DNA of 64,000 nucleotides, from NCBI GenBank assembly GCA_034509755.1, contig CM067550.1, positions 9,293,001-9,357,000 on the forward strand. Reading direction: 5' to 3'. The number at the start of each line of letters is the position of its first letter. Position 1 is the stretch's first letter. Positions 1 to 12,349 of this stretch are shown piece by piece. The position numbers and the translations under genes were made by a program. The notes beneath the pieces are model-generated. The model saw only the letters and a program-made list of their open reading frames with translations. It did not search any database and was not told the origin of the DNA. This stretch comes from Anisodus tanguticus. Its lineage: Eukaryota; Streptophyta; Magnoliopsida; Solanales; Solanaceae.

Positions 1-269
1 TCGACAATTAATTGACATAATTTTAGAACTACCAATTAAAGTATATGCCCTTGGTTTCAATATATTATTGTCACTCATAAACTAAATATTTGTCGTGATT
101 GAGCGAAGGAAAGAACAATCACTTGAAAATATTGTTTTGATATTGAGACATTTCAACAATTAAAAGCTAACTAGCCATATGAAATTTAACTTCCAACTTC
201 CATAAAGTTTTTCCCTGATGGAATTTAAATATAGCAAATTAATCCACTCTTAATATTGATCATGCAATC
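1..269. other. AT-rich intergenic DNA
   Basis: No convincing gene is seen here. The stretch precedes the first family A LTR and is AT-rich with no long open frame. No target-site duplication could be matched to the far side of the following LTR. Confidence 0.5.
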
Positions 270-1444
270 GGTTGGAAATTTGCCTTTGGTGGAGAGGTGC
301 GTCCACCCATATTTGTTGAATTAAACACTAGTGTTTCGCATGTTGGAGGCTTTGTCTCTTCACACGTGCATAATCTACTAAGTGAGTAGATGACCGTAGG
401 GCCAAGAATCGTCAAATTTCGTTGAGAAATGAAAGAGATATTGGTCCACGAAATAAGGTGCTTGAGGCATGAAAATATGGTGTGGGACAAATCTATCACA
501 TCGGTGGGAAAATGAAGAATTGCTCTCTTTATAAGTCTCATAATTTGCTAAGGGTTTGGGACCCCAAGGGGTAACCTATGTGTTTAAAGGAGGGAGAACC
601 TAGATGTGCTTGGGTTCAAGGCTAAGCCCCACAAGAAGGCCGTCGCCGCCCGTCCGGTCCGGGCTCGGGTCTTTGGTCTTTCTGATATTATCTCTTTGGA
701 CCCCCAAATTATTTAATATTTACAGTTTGATCCCTAGAGTTTCTGAAAAGTTGAATTTGGGAACGACGGAATGCAGAAAGTTTCTGCCTACCGTTAGAGT
801 TGATTTTTGGGGGCGTTAGTGTGCATTAACCAACCATTACTTGGATGATTAACTCCTCCATAAACAGCCTCACTAATGGCCATTAACAACCCCTCACTAA
901 TGGACATTAACAACCATGTTTTGGCAGTTGATGAGTCCCTCCCTCATGCTATATATTGATGCCTTTTGGCTCAATTGTGTAACACAAAAATAGATTATAG
1001 ACACACAAAAAGACAGCAAAAACGAGACAACATTTATATAGACAAACAGAAGAGACACTGAAATTCAGTCCAAAACGTTGGGACTAAAACAGAAACTCTT
1101 CCTTCCTTTTCCATTCTTCAGCAACTCGTTTCATGTTTGTTTTCTTCGTCAGAATCAACCTATTTGCTTTGTAGTGTTGATTAGTTGTTGTTTTATCTTT
1201 GGAGACTATTGCCCGTTAACGTAAAAACATATATACGGGGCAATCTTGTCTTAAGGACAAAGAGCCATCTCTCGACTCAGCACACAGTTGTAACAATCCA
1301 GATTTAGTGTTTCTTGATTTCAGGTTATCAAGATTCAAGACTTAACAAGCTTGCGGCAGTTCTGAACATTGGTCTATTTGTTTATCCTTTTGAACACTTA
1401 TAATATTTATTTACTTCCTATACTGCTTTACAATTTTCTACACA
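270..1444 (+). mobile_element. Family A LTR, copy 1
   Basis: About 1.2 kb of sequence closely matching the copies at 29181-30413 (+) and 21111-22326 (-). Landmarks shared in order are the GTTGGAAAT start, a block around 400-440 on the ATGACCGTAGGGCCA theme, a GC-rich block near 640-665, a TATA-like CTATATATT near 950, an inverted repeat ATTGCCCG/CGGGGCAAT near 1208-1245, and the end near 1444. The first base is G where copy 2 has T, so the TG terminus is mutated. No TSD was found, and a weak resemblance to an initiator-Met primer-binding site follows at about 1450, so this may be a 5' LTR with a remnant of its internal region rather than a solo LTR. The short open frames inside are not genes. 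Confidence 0.75.
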
Positions 1445-2399
1445 ATTTTTGTCATCAGTGTCGCACATGGTTGTAGTTAATGATTTGCTTGTAGAGATTG
1501 AGGGGAATAGTCATAGATCAGAAAAATTACGAGAACTTCAACAATTCCGGCTGTAATATTTAGAATTGTTGAGAACTGGCTGTTAATGATTAGCCGTTAT
1601 CAATACAAGGCTCTTGAATATATTTAGCCTTTTACGAAAAATTGTATACTACATACTTATAGGTGTGCGTTATTTTATAAAAAGAAATATTTATGTTATT
1701 TGACTCCTTCATTTTAGAATTTGAAAATGGGAAATCAATCTACATGAACGAATCTCTAGTGTATATCGGTTAACCAATAACTGCATTAGTTCGAAATTAA
1801 CCAATGTCTGTATAATGGATATACAGAGACTATGTTCTATCTTGTTAGGAAAACAAGAGAAAAAAAAAGTGCTTATTAAATGAACTCTTTTATCAGCTTA
1901 GACGATTTAAGTTTTATGCTATTAGTATAATTTTATTGATTACTAACACTGGTTATTATTCAATTTTGAAGGTTATCACATATTAGGCTTATTAATTATG
2001 GAAAGTCTTATCTACTATGTTTTAAGAAATCTTCAAGAGTATCACAATAGCGGAGCTATAATTGAAGTTACGGTTCGGTAGAACACAATAACTTTATTTG
2101 AATTTGTGTTAACACTTAATCATATCATACTAAACGTGAGAAAGTTTTAAGTCTAAAGTTAAATTATGAAAATGTCCATCAAAACTTAACCATTTTGCCC
2201 TTTACATAAAAAGAAAAGAAAAAAAATCTATTAAATGTATAATTTAACTATAGTAAACCATATACATGATAATGTACTCTTAAATCTTCCACTATTTTTG
2301 AGGTTTAATTGCTGGTCCATTTATCTTTCACCATCAAAAGCATTCCTTCACATGCTTTGTATTTTCTTTTACTGGAAAAGCTTGTGATGGGTAAAATGG
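1445..2399. other. Non-coding, possibly degraded retroelement interior
   Basis: No open frame or known domain can be supported. It may be what is left of the internal region behind the family A LTR. Around 2062-2110 there is a short piece (GTTCGGTAGAAC followed by ACAATAACTTT) also present in the dispersed repeat at 58140-58295. Confidence 0.35.
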
Positions 2400-2401
2400 T
2401 A

Positions 2402-2627
2402 CTCCTCTAGATAAAAAAGAGTATTCAATCGCATTTATTTTCTATTATCAAATTAAAAAAAAAGTTAATTTTACTTTTTTAGATTTTCTCTTATTAAGTG
2501 TTAGGTGATCAAATCCCAATATCTATTTATTTAGGGATATTTTAGTCAAATTATGTATTTTTAATTATAATATATTTTTTTAGGGATATGCAAATGACTA
2601 ATTGACCACTCTTTTTTATCTGGGGAG
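2402..2627. mobile_element. Stowaway-like MITE (copy 1)
   Basis: A 226-bp AT-rich element with terminal inverted repeats: the left end starts CTCCTCTAGATAAAAAAGAG and the complement of the right end starts CTCCCCAGATAAAAAAGAG. TA dinucleotides flank both sides (2400-2401 and 2628-2629), the target duplication of Tc1/mariner-type MITEs. A related copy in the same orientation lies at 22672-22919 and shares an internal block around GTGATCAAAT and TTTAGTCAAATTA. It has no coding capacity. Confidence 0.75.
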
Positions 2628-2705
2628 TAGTGCACATAGTTGGTAATTTGGTATATTCCACTTATTATGGACAATGTCTGAACTCTTTTATCTTCCAGTA
2701 ATTAT

Positions 2706-5700
2706 TAAGGGTGGCCAGTGGGCCGGGCTCGGGTCTGGCGGGCCGGGTCTGGCGGGGTCGGGGCGGGACGATCCGGGGGGTCGGGATCGGGCCTAGCGGG
2801 CCTAGCGGGGTCGGGTCCGGGCGGGACTGCTCCGGTCCGTCCGATCCCGATCCCGTCGGTATCGGGGCGGGGCGGGCTCGGGTCGGGCTCGGGTCGGGGC
2901 GGGGCGAGCTCGGGTTTTCCTTTTTTTTTTTTTTTTAAATAACATATGTATAAAAAAAAACTCAATAAATAAAACAAGATAGTGTAATAAAAACATCCCA
3001 AGGCTGTTTTTGTGCCTCTTATATTATTTAATAGACATATGATTTTTTTGTAATACAAATACAATTGTCTAAAATCTAAATTGCAACTTTATGGTGTTGT
3101 CCAAAAGTTGCAAATTACATAATAAAATTGCAATTAAAAAAATTACATTTTCAAAAAAATCTGTTCTAATTGCTTGATGATTTCATGTGGTTCTTCGGTT
3201 GGAATAGGTATTTGTTGGTCAAATTGATCCACGTCGCTTCCACTACCTTCGGTTAAGATTTCGTTGTAGTTTTCATCATCTTCTTCGTTGATCTCCGGTT
3301 GACCGCACCTTTCTCCGCTCCGCTCGTATCCAATCTCGAATAATCGCAATTTCCAAGCCGTCTCCGCCAATGAGTGTCGTGGTCTCCTATTTGATATCTC
3401 GCTCGCAGAAAAAGCGCTTTCCGACGCGATTGACGACGCTTGAATGCTCAAAACATCTCGAGCCATCATTGAAAGTGTCGGAAAGGTCTTCTCATTCCCC
3501 TCCGTATTTCAAACAAGTCTTCTTGTCCATCTTCATTGATAACTTCTTGATACGTATGTAACCCCGCAAAACAAAAATATCCAACTCGCTAATTTGGTTA
3601 GTAGAGGTACGGCCGCACATTCTATTTCGAGGCTTTCAATACTAGCCGCAGAAACAAGCATGTCTTTTGTGAGGTTGTGTTGAAGATGAAGAAGATGGTA
3701 TGGTAGCCGGTACGTTACTAGCATTTTCTTGTTGATAAAATCTATATATATTTTTGCAAAGTGGTGTTCTACGCTATTCAACACTTCTTCTTTAGTTTGT
3801 TCAATAGGTGGTGGGTGATTTAGATTTTTGGGACTTGGAGGTGGTAGTACTTCTATACAATCGTAAATAGTTTCAATTAGTGATTTAGTACCGTCTATTT
3901 TAATAGTAGGATTTAATACGAGAACCAATAATATAAATAGAAGGAATAGGAATAAAATATTTTTTTATTTTGACAAACATTTTTTTAATAGTCGCCTTAT
4001 AAGTCGGTTTTTCCATATATTCACTAAGTAATAAAAATATTAGAGTTATATAAAATAACATAGTTGAAATAGTAGGATAATATATACCGGAAAATTCTTT
4101 TGTTGCTTGAAAAAATTTCTCTAAAAATACAATAAGTTCGGAAATTTTTTCCCAATCACTATCTAAAATCATATCACCGGCTTTTTATTATGAGAGTTAA
4201 AAAATAAAGTTATAGGTAATTTATAGTCATAAGCAACAAGGAGTTGCTCGTATAAAGAATTCCACCTAGTGGATACTTCTTGTGGAATTCTTCTAAAAGG
4301 TAGTCCACAATCATGACAAATTTTTTTATATTCTTTTCTACGTTGTACTTTATTACTTTTAAAAATAAAGTTTATAGCAAATTGTATTTTACTAAGAATG
4401 TCTTCAAAAAGTGATAGACCATCCTTTACAATTAAGTTATATATGTGGCACGCGCATTTTATATGAAAATGGTCCGGAAAAGATGGAGCTAAACTATTTT
4501 TTAACATTGTAATTGCGTAATTGTTATTAGAAGCGTTATCTAATGTAATAGTCATAATTTTATCGGTAATTCCGTAATAATCGCACACTTGATAAATATT
4601 TTCTGCAATAAAAGTACCAAAGTGTGCCTATCATCTATATATCTATACGCTAAAATACGTTTTTGCATAGACCATTTATAATCTATCCAATGACAAGTTA
4701 CGAGTTAAATAATCATGGCCGTTAGTACTACGACCTATATCGGACGTGATAGATACTTTGCCATTAAAATGATATAATGAAAAACGTAAATATTGTTGAT
4801 ATTCATGCGCAAATTTAAATACATCTCTCTTAACGGTTGACCTAGGAAAACCGTTAAAAGCAGGATTATATATATCTCTAATGTAATGAATAAAACCGGA
4901 GATGAAGGAAATGAAAAAGGCAAACCCTCCACAAGCAACTAATTTTGATATTGCTTCCCTATCTCTATGTTTGTTGTATTTAGAGCCTACAATTCCCCCC
5001 GTCATAGGGTTAATTTGACCCCGTACTTGGTCGGGACAAGTATCGTATGTGAACCTTGTCCCGATGGAGCGGCCGTTTGCGCACCCGGTTTTGAAGCCCG
5101 GTATTGGGCATACCTAGCCTGGATGAGCACTTACTACGTGTCTAATTAAACCCCCGTCCCACCGTGACCTTTTCCAGTTTTAAATTTTAAAACATTTTTA
5201 CAAATTTTACATATGGCTACTTGATTCTCTACGTCCCTATCAAAAAATGTCCATGCATCCGATTTTAATGGTCGTTTTTTGGACCTCGTCTCATACTAGG
5301 GGGAATAGGAGGTATTTCGAGTTGAAGGTGCACTAGTGGGCGTGTTGTCATCAATATTAGTGGGTGTATCGTCTAGATCATCGTCTAAATTAAAGTCTTC
5401 TTGAGTTCCGTAAAATAACTCCTCGTCTAAATCTAATGGTATTGTAGGAAAATGTTGAGTATCAACAAAATCATCCTGTGTAGGAATAAGATGACTAGAA
5501 GAAGTACCCTTGCCCTGATTGCCCCTACTAGAAGAAGTCTTACCCTTACCCTTAAACATACCTCTAATTCCTTCCATTTTAATTATATGCTAACAAATAA
5601 TTAAAGTAAATGAAATTAAGTGCGCTAAATAAAATAAACGAGACAATAATAATTTAATGAAGGAACGAATGTACCAAACGCCGACGTAACGTCGACGTGT

Positions 5701-6285
5701 AATCGAGAGGTTGAAAATTGAAACTTTGCTCGATGGAAGATCCTCAAGCTAGTTGCCAACTTCACTCCCAAAGTCCCAATTCCCAAATGAATTAATAAAA
5801 TTGAATATTTAGCAAACAATGTAGAGAGATATATTGAGAAATTAGAGAGATTGTAGGAAGATTTGTGAGAAAGATGAAGAGAAAATGAGTTATTTATAGT
5901 TGAAAAATTGGGTTAAAGTGTAAATATAATAACTTATGGGTTAAAAATAAATATTAAGGGGTAGGGGGGGTTGGGGGAGGGGGGGCCTAAAATGGCCGTT
6001 GGCCAACGGCCATAATCTAAAATGGCCGTTGGTGCAACGGCTATTTTTGCAAAGGTAAGGTCGGGGTCGGGGTCGGGGTCGGGACGGGCTCGGGCGGTCT
6101 CGGGTCCGGCGGGCCCGGGGCGGGCTCGGGTCTGGCGGGACGAGACATCGTCCCGTCCCGAGTTCGAGTCCCGCCCCCGTTAATTTTTTTTTTTTTTTTT
6201 TAGAGCGGGGTCGGGTCGGGACCGGGCCGGGGTCGGGACGGGGTCGGGCCGGGGTCGGGTCGTCCCGGCCCACTGGCCAGCCCTA
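2706..6285 (-). mobile_element. hAT transposon A
   Basis: A 3580-bp DNA transposon. The left end begins TAAGGGTGGCCAGTGGGCC and the complement of the right end begins TAGGGCTGGCCAGTGGGCC, giving about 19-bp terminal inverted repeats. Flanking 8-mers GTAATTAT (2698-2705) and GTAATTAA (6286-6293) match at 7 of 8 positions, the 8-bp TSD expected of hAT elements. Both subterminal regions (about 2715-2925 and 6055-6275) are GC-rich arrays of CGGGTC/CGGGCTC-type units, unlike the AT-rich interior. The transposase gene runs on the minus strand and is broken. A sister copy in the opposite orientation is at 13668-17220. Confidence 0.9.
3143..5577 (-). pseudogene. hAT transposase (BED finger, dimerisation domain), broken
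   Basis: Minus-strand coding relics in the order of a plant hAT transposase. The ATG at 5577 opens a Ser/Gly/Lys-rich N-terminus (FKGKGK, then acidic DLDDDL-like runs). A BED-type zinc finger follows at about 5150-5290 (AWTFFDR, then CKICKNVLKF). Transposase core pieces lie at 4676-5005, 4169-4588 and 3533-4172, and the C-terminal dimerisation domain at 3143-3469, recognised by DVLSIQASSIASESAFS. Stops and frameshifts separate every block. For example, near 5317 this copy carries one extra base relative to copy B. It cannot make a full transposase, though the element could have been moved by a relative in trans. Confidence 0.85.
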
Positions 6286-6728
6286 GTAATTAATTATACA
6301 TATTAACTCAATACTTATCCGTTTGTTTCATGCATTTTCCAATATTAATACTTTTATCTATCAGCCGTTTGACCGACCCTCTCAAATTATAAAGGTACAC
6401 AATGTGGCACATCACCTAATTAACCCTTTCTCTTTCTTTCTGACAAACTATCATCAATGGAAAAAAAATCTCATGCATATTATTCATTTCATTTGATATA
6501 TATAACTCCATCTGCAACCCATATTTGCAAGTGTTAAATTAGGTAAGTTTATTTATTTTTTTCCGGCTAATCTTTATGACTATTGTGGTAATAAGTTGTT
6601 CCTTGCCATATATATTTTTCATAACTTTTATCATGCAACTGTATGTTGAATCAATAGAATTGTTTACTATCTTGGAATTTGAAAGTTGGAATGTCTAACC
6701 TTATTTATGATTTTGAAAGAATGTTTCA
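6286..6728. other. Non-coding spacer
   Basis: AT-rich sequence between hAT transposon A and Copia-1. Only short frames are present and no repeat family was recognised. Confidence 0.4.
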
Positions 6729-6733
6729 CAAAT

Positions 6734-6966
6734 TGATAGAATAGGAAAATATATTCGGTCATAATTATGTATATCTTGTATATAGTAGGTGTATATTTAG
6801 TTATTACTTACCGTAATTGTAGCTTAGGATTTAATCATTATATACCGTAATTATAGCGTAAAATTTAGTCATTACTTACCGTAATTGTAGCATAGGATTA
6901 TGCTTGTATTATAGTATATTTATTACCACTTTGAAATAAAATAATCAAGGAATAATATTTCTTACA
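6734..6966 (+). repeat. Copia-1 5' LTR
   Basis: A 233-bp LTR starting TGATAGAATAG and ending TTCTTACA. The target duplication CAAAT (6729-6733) precedes it and recurs after the 3' LTR (11609-11613). It holds three tandem units of about 33 bp around TTACCGTAATTGTAGC, whereas the 3' LTR has two, which accounts for the 32-bp length difference. Confidence 0.9.
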
Positions 6967-6978
6967 TGGTATCAGATT
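6967..6978 (+). promoter_or_regulatory. Copia-1 primer-binding site
   Basis: TGGTATCAGATT lies directly after the 5' LTR. It matches the start of the usual plant initiator-Met tRNA primer site (TGGTATCAGAGC) with changes near its 3' end. Its position fixes the LTR boundary. Confidence 0.85.
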
Positions 6979-7079
6979 CTAGGGAAAGTTCCTGAAACCC
7001 TAAAATTGATTCCTTGTGCCGTCCCCCCACCCCACCCTATTCTCTTTGTGTCGTCGACGACCCTCCTCTCTCGTCAGCC

Positions 7080-10000
7080 ATGTCTGACTCGAAATCATCT
7101 TTTCATCTAGCCCTCACAGTTTCAAACATTAAATCCCATGTTTCCATCACTCTTGAGATGGAAAACGTCCATTATGCAACGTGGGCAGACCTCTTCAAGA
7201 TTCATTGTCGATCGCACCGGGTTATCCATCACCTAATTCCGCCAAAAAATGGCAAGGAGAAGGTACCAAAAATCGATGACGAAAGAGAATTATGGTTAAC
7301 CCTCAATGCGATAATTCTTCAGTGGATTTATGCCACTATTTCTAGCGATTTTTTGCATACGATTATTGAACCTAACTCCATGGCAATGAAGGTTTGGGAT
7401 CGCTTGCGCGAGATATTCCAAGACAACAAAAATTCCTAGGTCGTCACTCTTGAGCAGGAATTCTCCACCACGTTAGTGGTGGATTTTCCCAATGCATTCG
7501 CATATTGTCAACAACTCAAGGTTTTATCGGACCAACTCAAGAATGTTGGGACGCCGATAACTAACAATCGACTTATTTTACAACTGGTTGTCGGCCACAC
7601 CAACGCAAATAGTGGAGTAGGTACACTTATCCGCCAAAGCAATCATCTTCCACCGTTTTTCCAAGCCCGCTCTATGCTCATTCTAGAAGAAGCGGGTTTT
7701 GCCAAAAAGTTAGCCACCGTGTCGAATTCCGCCATGGTTGCCGCTCCGTCCGATGATAATTCTTCACAATTTAAAATTTTACCGCCAAACCGTGGCCAAA
7801 GGGGATGAAATAACGGTAATGGAGGCAAAAATGCGGTGGTGGCCGTGGTGGTGGAAAGGGCGGCGGCCACCGCCTTGGTGGCAGAGGCGGCGGCCAACAG
7901 CAACCACCAGCCCAGTGGCGTCGAGGGCAAAGTGAGGTAGTGGGCCGGCACCGTAGGCCTGGCAGTGGCCTTGAGCCGTATCTCCCTGCCCCTATCCAGC
8001 CGAAAACTGGGTCATGCCCAATTCTCGACCGGCCGACCCCGCAACAACCAAATTTTCAAAGATCCAAGAATTCTTGGGTCATTGCCGAACCAGTGGCAGC
8101 AGGCCCACTCGGCTAGTGGCGACCCCGACCGATATCGAGGCCGCAATGCACACTTTTGGATTTATTCCGCCCGACGCAAATTGGTACATGGACACCGATG
8201 CAATGTCTTATATGATGTCCTTACAAGGTAATCTCTAGTCCTATTTTAATTTGAGCAATAATCGTGGTATAATTGTCTAAAATGGTCATTCAATTTCAAT
8301 TCGTGGTTATGGTACTACACACTTGTCTCCCCGAACCCACCGTTAACTTGTAAAAAATGTCCTTCACGCTCCTCAATTAATTAAAATTTGATTTAGTTAG
8401 AAAATTTACTACCGACAATTGGGTTTCTGTTGAATTTGATCCTTTTGAATTTTCTGTGAAGGATTTTCAAACGGGGATGCGTCTAATGAGATGTGATGGT
8501 TGGGGGAGCTTTATCCAATCACACAACCACACCATCCATTTCTGCTGATTTAGCTCCGTCTTTATGGCATGAATGTTTGGGTCATCCGGGAGCACCTGTT
8601 TTTTGCCTCCTTTAAACAAAATAAATTTATTTCATGTACTAGACATCGTAATTCTCATGTTTGTCATTCATGTCCGATTGGGAAACATGTTAAATTATCT
8701 TTTGTTGCTTCTAATTCTTGCATTGATATGCTTTTTGATATTATCCATAGTGATATTTGGGCATCTCCCGTTTTGAGCTCTTCGGGCCATTGATATTATC
8801 TTCTTTTGTTGAATGATTACTCTAATTTTTTGTGGACATTTCTTTTATCTAAAAAGTGACAAATTTTTACTATATTTCTCTCCTTTAGAGCATTCATCCG
8901 AAATCAATTTGAACAGGATATTAAAAATATTCAATGTGATAATGGGCCATTTTGGAATTTTTGCAAAACTAATGGTTTATCTTTTCGTCTCTCTTGTCCA
9001 CATACCTAATCTCAAAATAGAAAAGCGGAGAGAAAAATCTGAACCATTAATAACATCATTAGAATCTTACTTGCCCATGCCTCTCTACCACCATCATTTT
9101 GGCATCATGCATTACAAATGACAACCTATCTCCTTAACATACTTTCGATCAAACACTTGTCCTATCAATCCCCTCTCAAAATTTTATACCTAAAGGACCC
9201 ATCCTACTCTCATCTACGGGTGTTCGGGTGCTTATGCTATCCTCTTTTTCTTTTCACTACAATCAATAAACTTCAATCCCGGTCTACTCCGTGTATTTTT
9301 TTTGGGTATCCATCAAATCATCGTGGTTACAAATATTACGATTTATTCCCTAAAATAATTGTGAGCGTCACATAGTTTTTGATGAAACAAATTTTCCCTT
9401 TTCCAAAATGCATTGTTTCGTGTCTCCTACCTAAGAATTTTTTAACAATAACATATCCCCGTATTTGGTCCACCAGTTATTTTTCCCAATCTGGCCCAAC
9501 TGTTTCATCCAGCCTAGTTAATTCGAGCGAACTAGTCCTAGTTACCTCAGCCCAACAGTTGTTTTCTCTAGCCCATCAAATTGGGCCTCTGCCTGCCCGA
9601 GTCCAGTGGCTGCCGGCTCAGTTAGGCCTCTCGCTGGCAGCCCACTGCCAAGCGAACTATTGCTTGGTAGTCCGTTGGGTAATAAACCAGCCTCATGTAG
9701 TGGCGGCCTAGCAAGCACAAGCCAATGCCCACTGTCGGGCAGTCCCATCTCCTCTATTGGCCTACCTCCTAATTCCGGCCCAACAACTAGTCACTCGTAG
9801 TCAACACGGGATTTTCAAGACAAATAAAAAATACGGTCTTCACGCCCATGATATAACCAAATCACCGTTGCCCCGTAACCCAGTGTCTGCCCTTAATAAC
9901 CCGAATTGGAAAATGGCTATGAATGATAAATATAATGCTCTTATTAATAATAGGACGTGGGATTTGGTGCCCCATACTTTTGATGTTAATTTGATTCGGT

Positions 10001-11350
10001 CTATGTGGATTTTAGTCATAAAAAAAATCTGATGGTACATTTGAGAGGCATAAAGCCCGTCTTGTAGGTGATGGGAAGACTCAACAAGTTGGTGTGGACT
10101 GCGGTGAGATCTTTAGTCCAGTGGTCAAACCAGCAACTATCCGCACGGTACTAAGTCTGGCTCTTTCGAAGACATGGCCGCTTTATCAGCTTGATGTAAA
10201 AAATGTTTTCCTGCATGGAGAACTCAATGAAAGATGTACATGTATCAGCCCATGGGATACAGAGACCCCACTTATCCTAATCATGTGTGTTTGCTGAAGA
10301 AATCATTGTATGGGCTCAAACAAGCTCATCGGGCCTGGTATAAGCGGTTTGCACATTATGTTTCTCATATTGGATTTTCTAACAGCAGGTCTGATCATTC
10401 TCAATTCAAATACCGTCAGGGTAATGATATAACTTACATTTTTATGTATGTGGATGATATTATATTAACTGCCACATCTTATACTCTTCGCAAGTCTATC
10501 ATGTCACTTCTTGGCTCTTAGTTTGCGATGAAAGATCTAGGGCCACTAAGTTACTTCTTGGGGATAGCTGTGACACGTCATGCAAGTGGTTTATTTTTAT
10601 CCCAAAAGAAGTATGCCGAAGAGATTGTTGAACGAGCTGACATGTCCTCATGAAGGTCGTCCTCCACTCCAGTTGATACTAAACCGAAGTTGAATGCCTC
10701 TTCCAGCAAGCCATTTGCCGATCCATCACATTACCGCAGCCTTGCAGGGGCGCTGCAATATCTCACTTTCACGAGGCCCGACATATCTTATAATGTGCAA
10801 CAAGTTTGTCTATTCATGCATAACTCGATGGAGGATCACATGAATGCGCTCAAATGCATTGTGCACTATATTCAGGGAACTCTTGATCATGACTTGCATC
10901 TATATCCATCTTAGACATCCACTCTCATTTCTTACACAAATGCAAATTGGGGTGGATGTCCGGATACTAGACGCTCCACGTCTGGTTATTATGTATTTCT
11001 AGGTAACAATTTGGTATCTTGGTCCTCCAAACGACAAGCTACCCTGTCAGGTCCAGTGCCGAAGCAGAATACCTAGGAGTTTCCAATGTAGTGTCTGAAT
11101 CTTGTTAGCTAAGGAACCTTCTTTTGGAGCTCCACTGTCCGATTCTGAAGGCGACATTGGTTTATTGTTATAATATTAGTGTGATTTATCTTGCAGGGAA
11201 TCTGGTTCAACATCAACGCACTAAACATATTGAGCTGGATATTCACTTTGTTTGCGAAAAGGTAGCTCGCGGACAAGTCCGTGTCTTACATGTCCCGTCA
11301 CGCTATCAGATCGACGATATTTTTACCAATGGTCTTCCGTTGATTCTATT
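7080..11350 (+). pseudogene. Copia-1 gag-pol, broken
   Basis: Ty1/Copia polyprotein remnants in the order gag, protease, integrase, RT, RNase H. Gag runs from an ATG at 7080 (MSDSKSSFHLALTVSN); a TAG at 7437 interrupts it and a shift follows near 7465. A Gly/Arg-rich stretch lies at 7810-7930. The protease piece at about 8185-8240 reads WYMDTDA, where DTG or DTA is usual. Integrase pieces run from 8500 to 9375. RT covers 9870-10680, with an intact YVDD at about 10450 and AMKDLGPLSYFLGI after a stop at 10519. RNase H spans 10690-11350 (RSLAGALQYLTFTRPDISY, then the CPDTRRSTSGY-type region). At least eight stops or shifts are visible, so it is not functional. Copia-3 is a relative. Confidence 0.9.
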
Positions 11351-11407
11351 TGAAGATTTTCGGGACGCTCTCAGCATACGCCGACTTCCCGCTTCGACTG
11401 CGGGGGT

Positions 11408-11608
11408 TGATAGAATAGAAAATATACTATGTCATAATTATGTATATCTTGTATATGATAGGTATATATTTAGTCATTACTTACCGTAATTGTAGCCTAG
11501 GATTTAGTCATTACTTATCGTAATTGTAGCCTACAATTATGCTTGTATTATATTATATTATATTTACTACCACTTTAAAATGAAATAATCAAGGAAGAAT
11601 ATTTTACA
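11408..11608 (+). repeat. Copia-1 3' LTR
   Basis: A 201-bp LTR starting TGATAGAATAG and ending TTTTACA, preceded by a purine-rich tract (GCGGGGG at 11400-11406) and followed by the TSD CAAAT (11609-11613). It has two copies of the ~33-bp internal unit against three in the 5' LTR, and scattered substitutions separate the two LTRs, which suggests the insertion is not recent. Confidence 0.9.
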
Positions 11609-11613
11609 CAAAT

Positions 11614-12332
11614 GTTCGAATCATAAATTATTTTCTCATTCTTTCTTTCTACTGTTATTGATATTTGATGAGCTTGGCTCAGTTTAGCATAATAAACTTA
11701 ATTTTTATTTCATTTCTCTAATCTATGCATGCTAGCAATTTTTAAAGTTGGAAAACTTGGAATAAACAGTTGATTTGCAAATTTTATTCTCTCCATTATA
11801 TGATACCTGCATTGATTATAAGAAGGCAATCGGGGCTAAGAGAAAATTGCGATACGGCATTCGAATTCGAGCACTTTAATGGGACATGATTTTTTTCTTA
11901 ATCTTTCTGGAGTTCTAGACAATCAAACAACATTATTTTCAGACAAAAAAAAAAAAAAATCTCCTTCTATTAGGTTAGTAATAACACTAAATTTGATACA
12001 TGGTAATTCAATTATTTATTTTCGAAGTCTTAAAGTCTTCTTTTGAACTTCTAATAGCTTTTTGCATTGCTGAATGTTTTAAGAAGTCAAGCTGTCATTC
12101 TTTGCAATTTTGTGGTTTTGTGTTCCATCAGTTAATATCAACCAATGTATGTTACGTTTTTCTTCCTTCTACATCTCTGGTTTCTCCTACCAATTTATAA
12201 CGTTACCATTAAAAAGTTATTAATAGTTATATCATGAAATATTGTCAATTGATCTCATCAAATGTACAAAAGCTAAAGGAAAAGCCAGAGGCTTTAGACA
12301 CGGCTTTGGAAGCTCTCCAAATAAGCTTGGTG
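11614..12332. other. Non-coding spacer
   Basis: AT-rich sequence with an A-run at 11945-11959. No gene or repeat was recognised. The 66-residue frame at 12000-12200 has no identifiable feature and is not called. Confidence 0.4.
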
Positions 12333-12349
12333 AGATCAAACATGATATC

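Noticed and set aside
2705..3064. Pro/Arg/Gly-rich open frames on both strands of the GC-rich block
   Set aside because: They are translations of the subterminal CGGGTC-type arrays of hAT transposon A, with low-complexity protein in every frame.
7643..7951. 102-residue Ala/Thr-rich minus frame
   Set aside because: Antisense of the Gly/Arg-rich gag tail of Copia-1.
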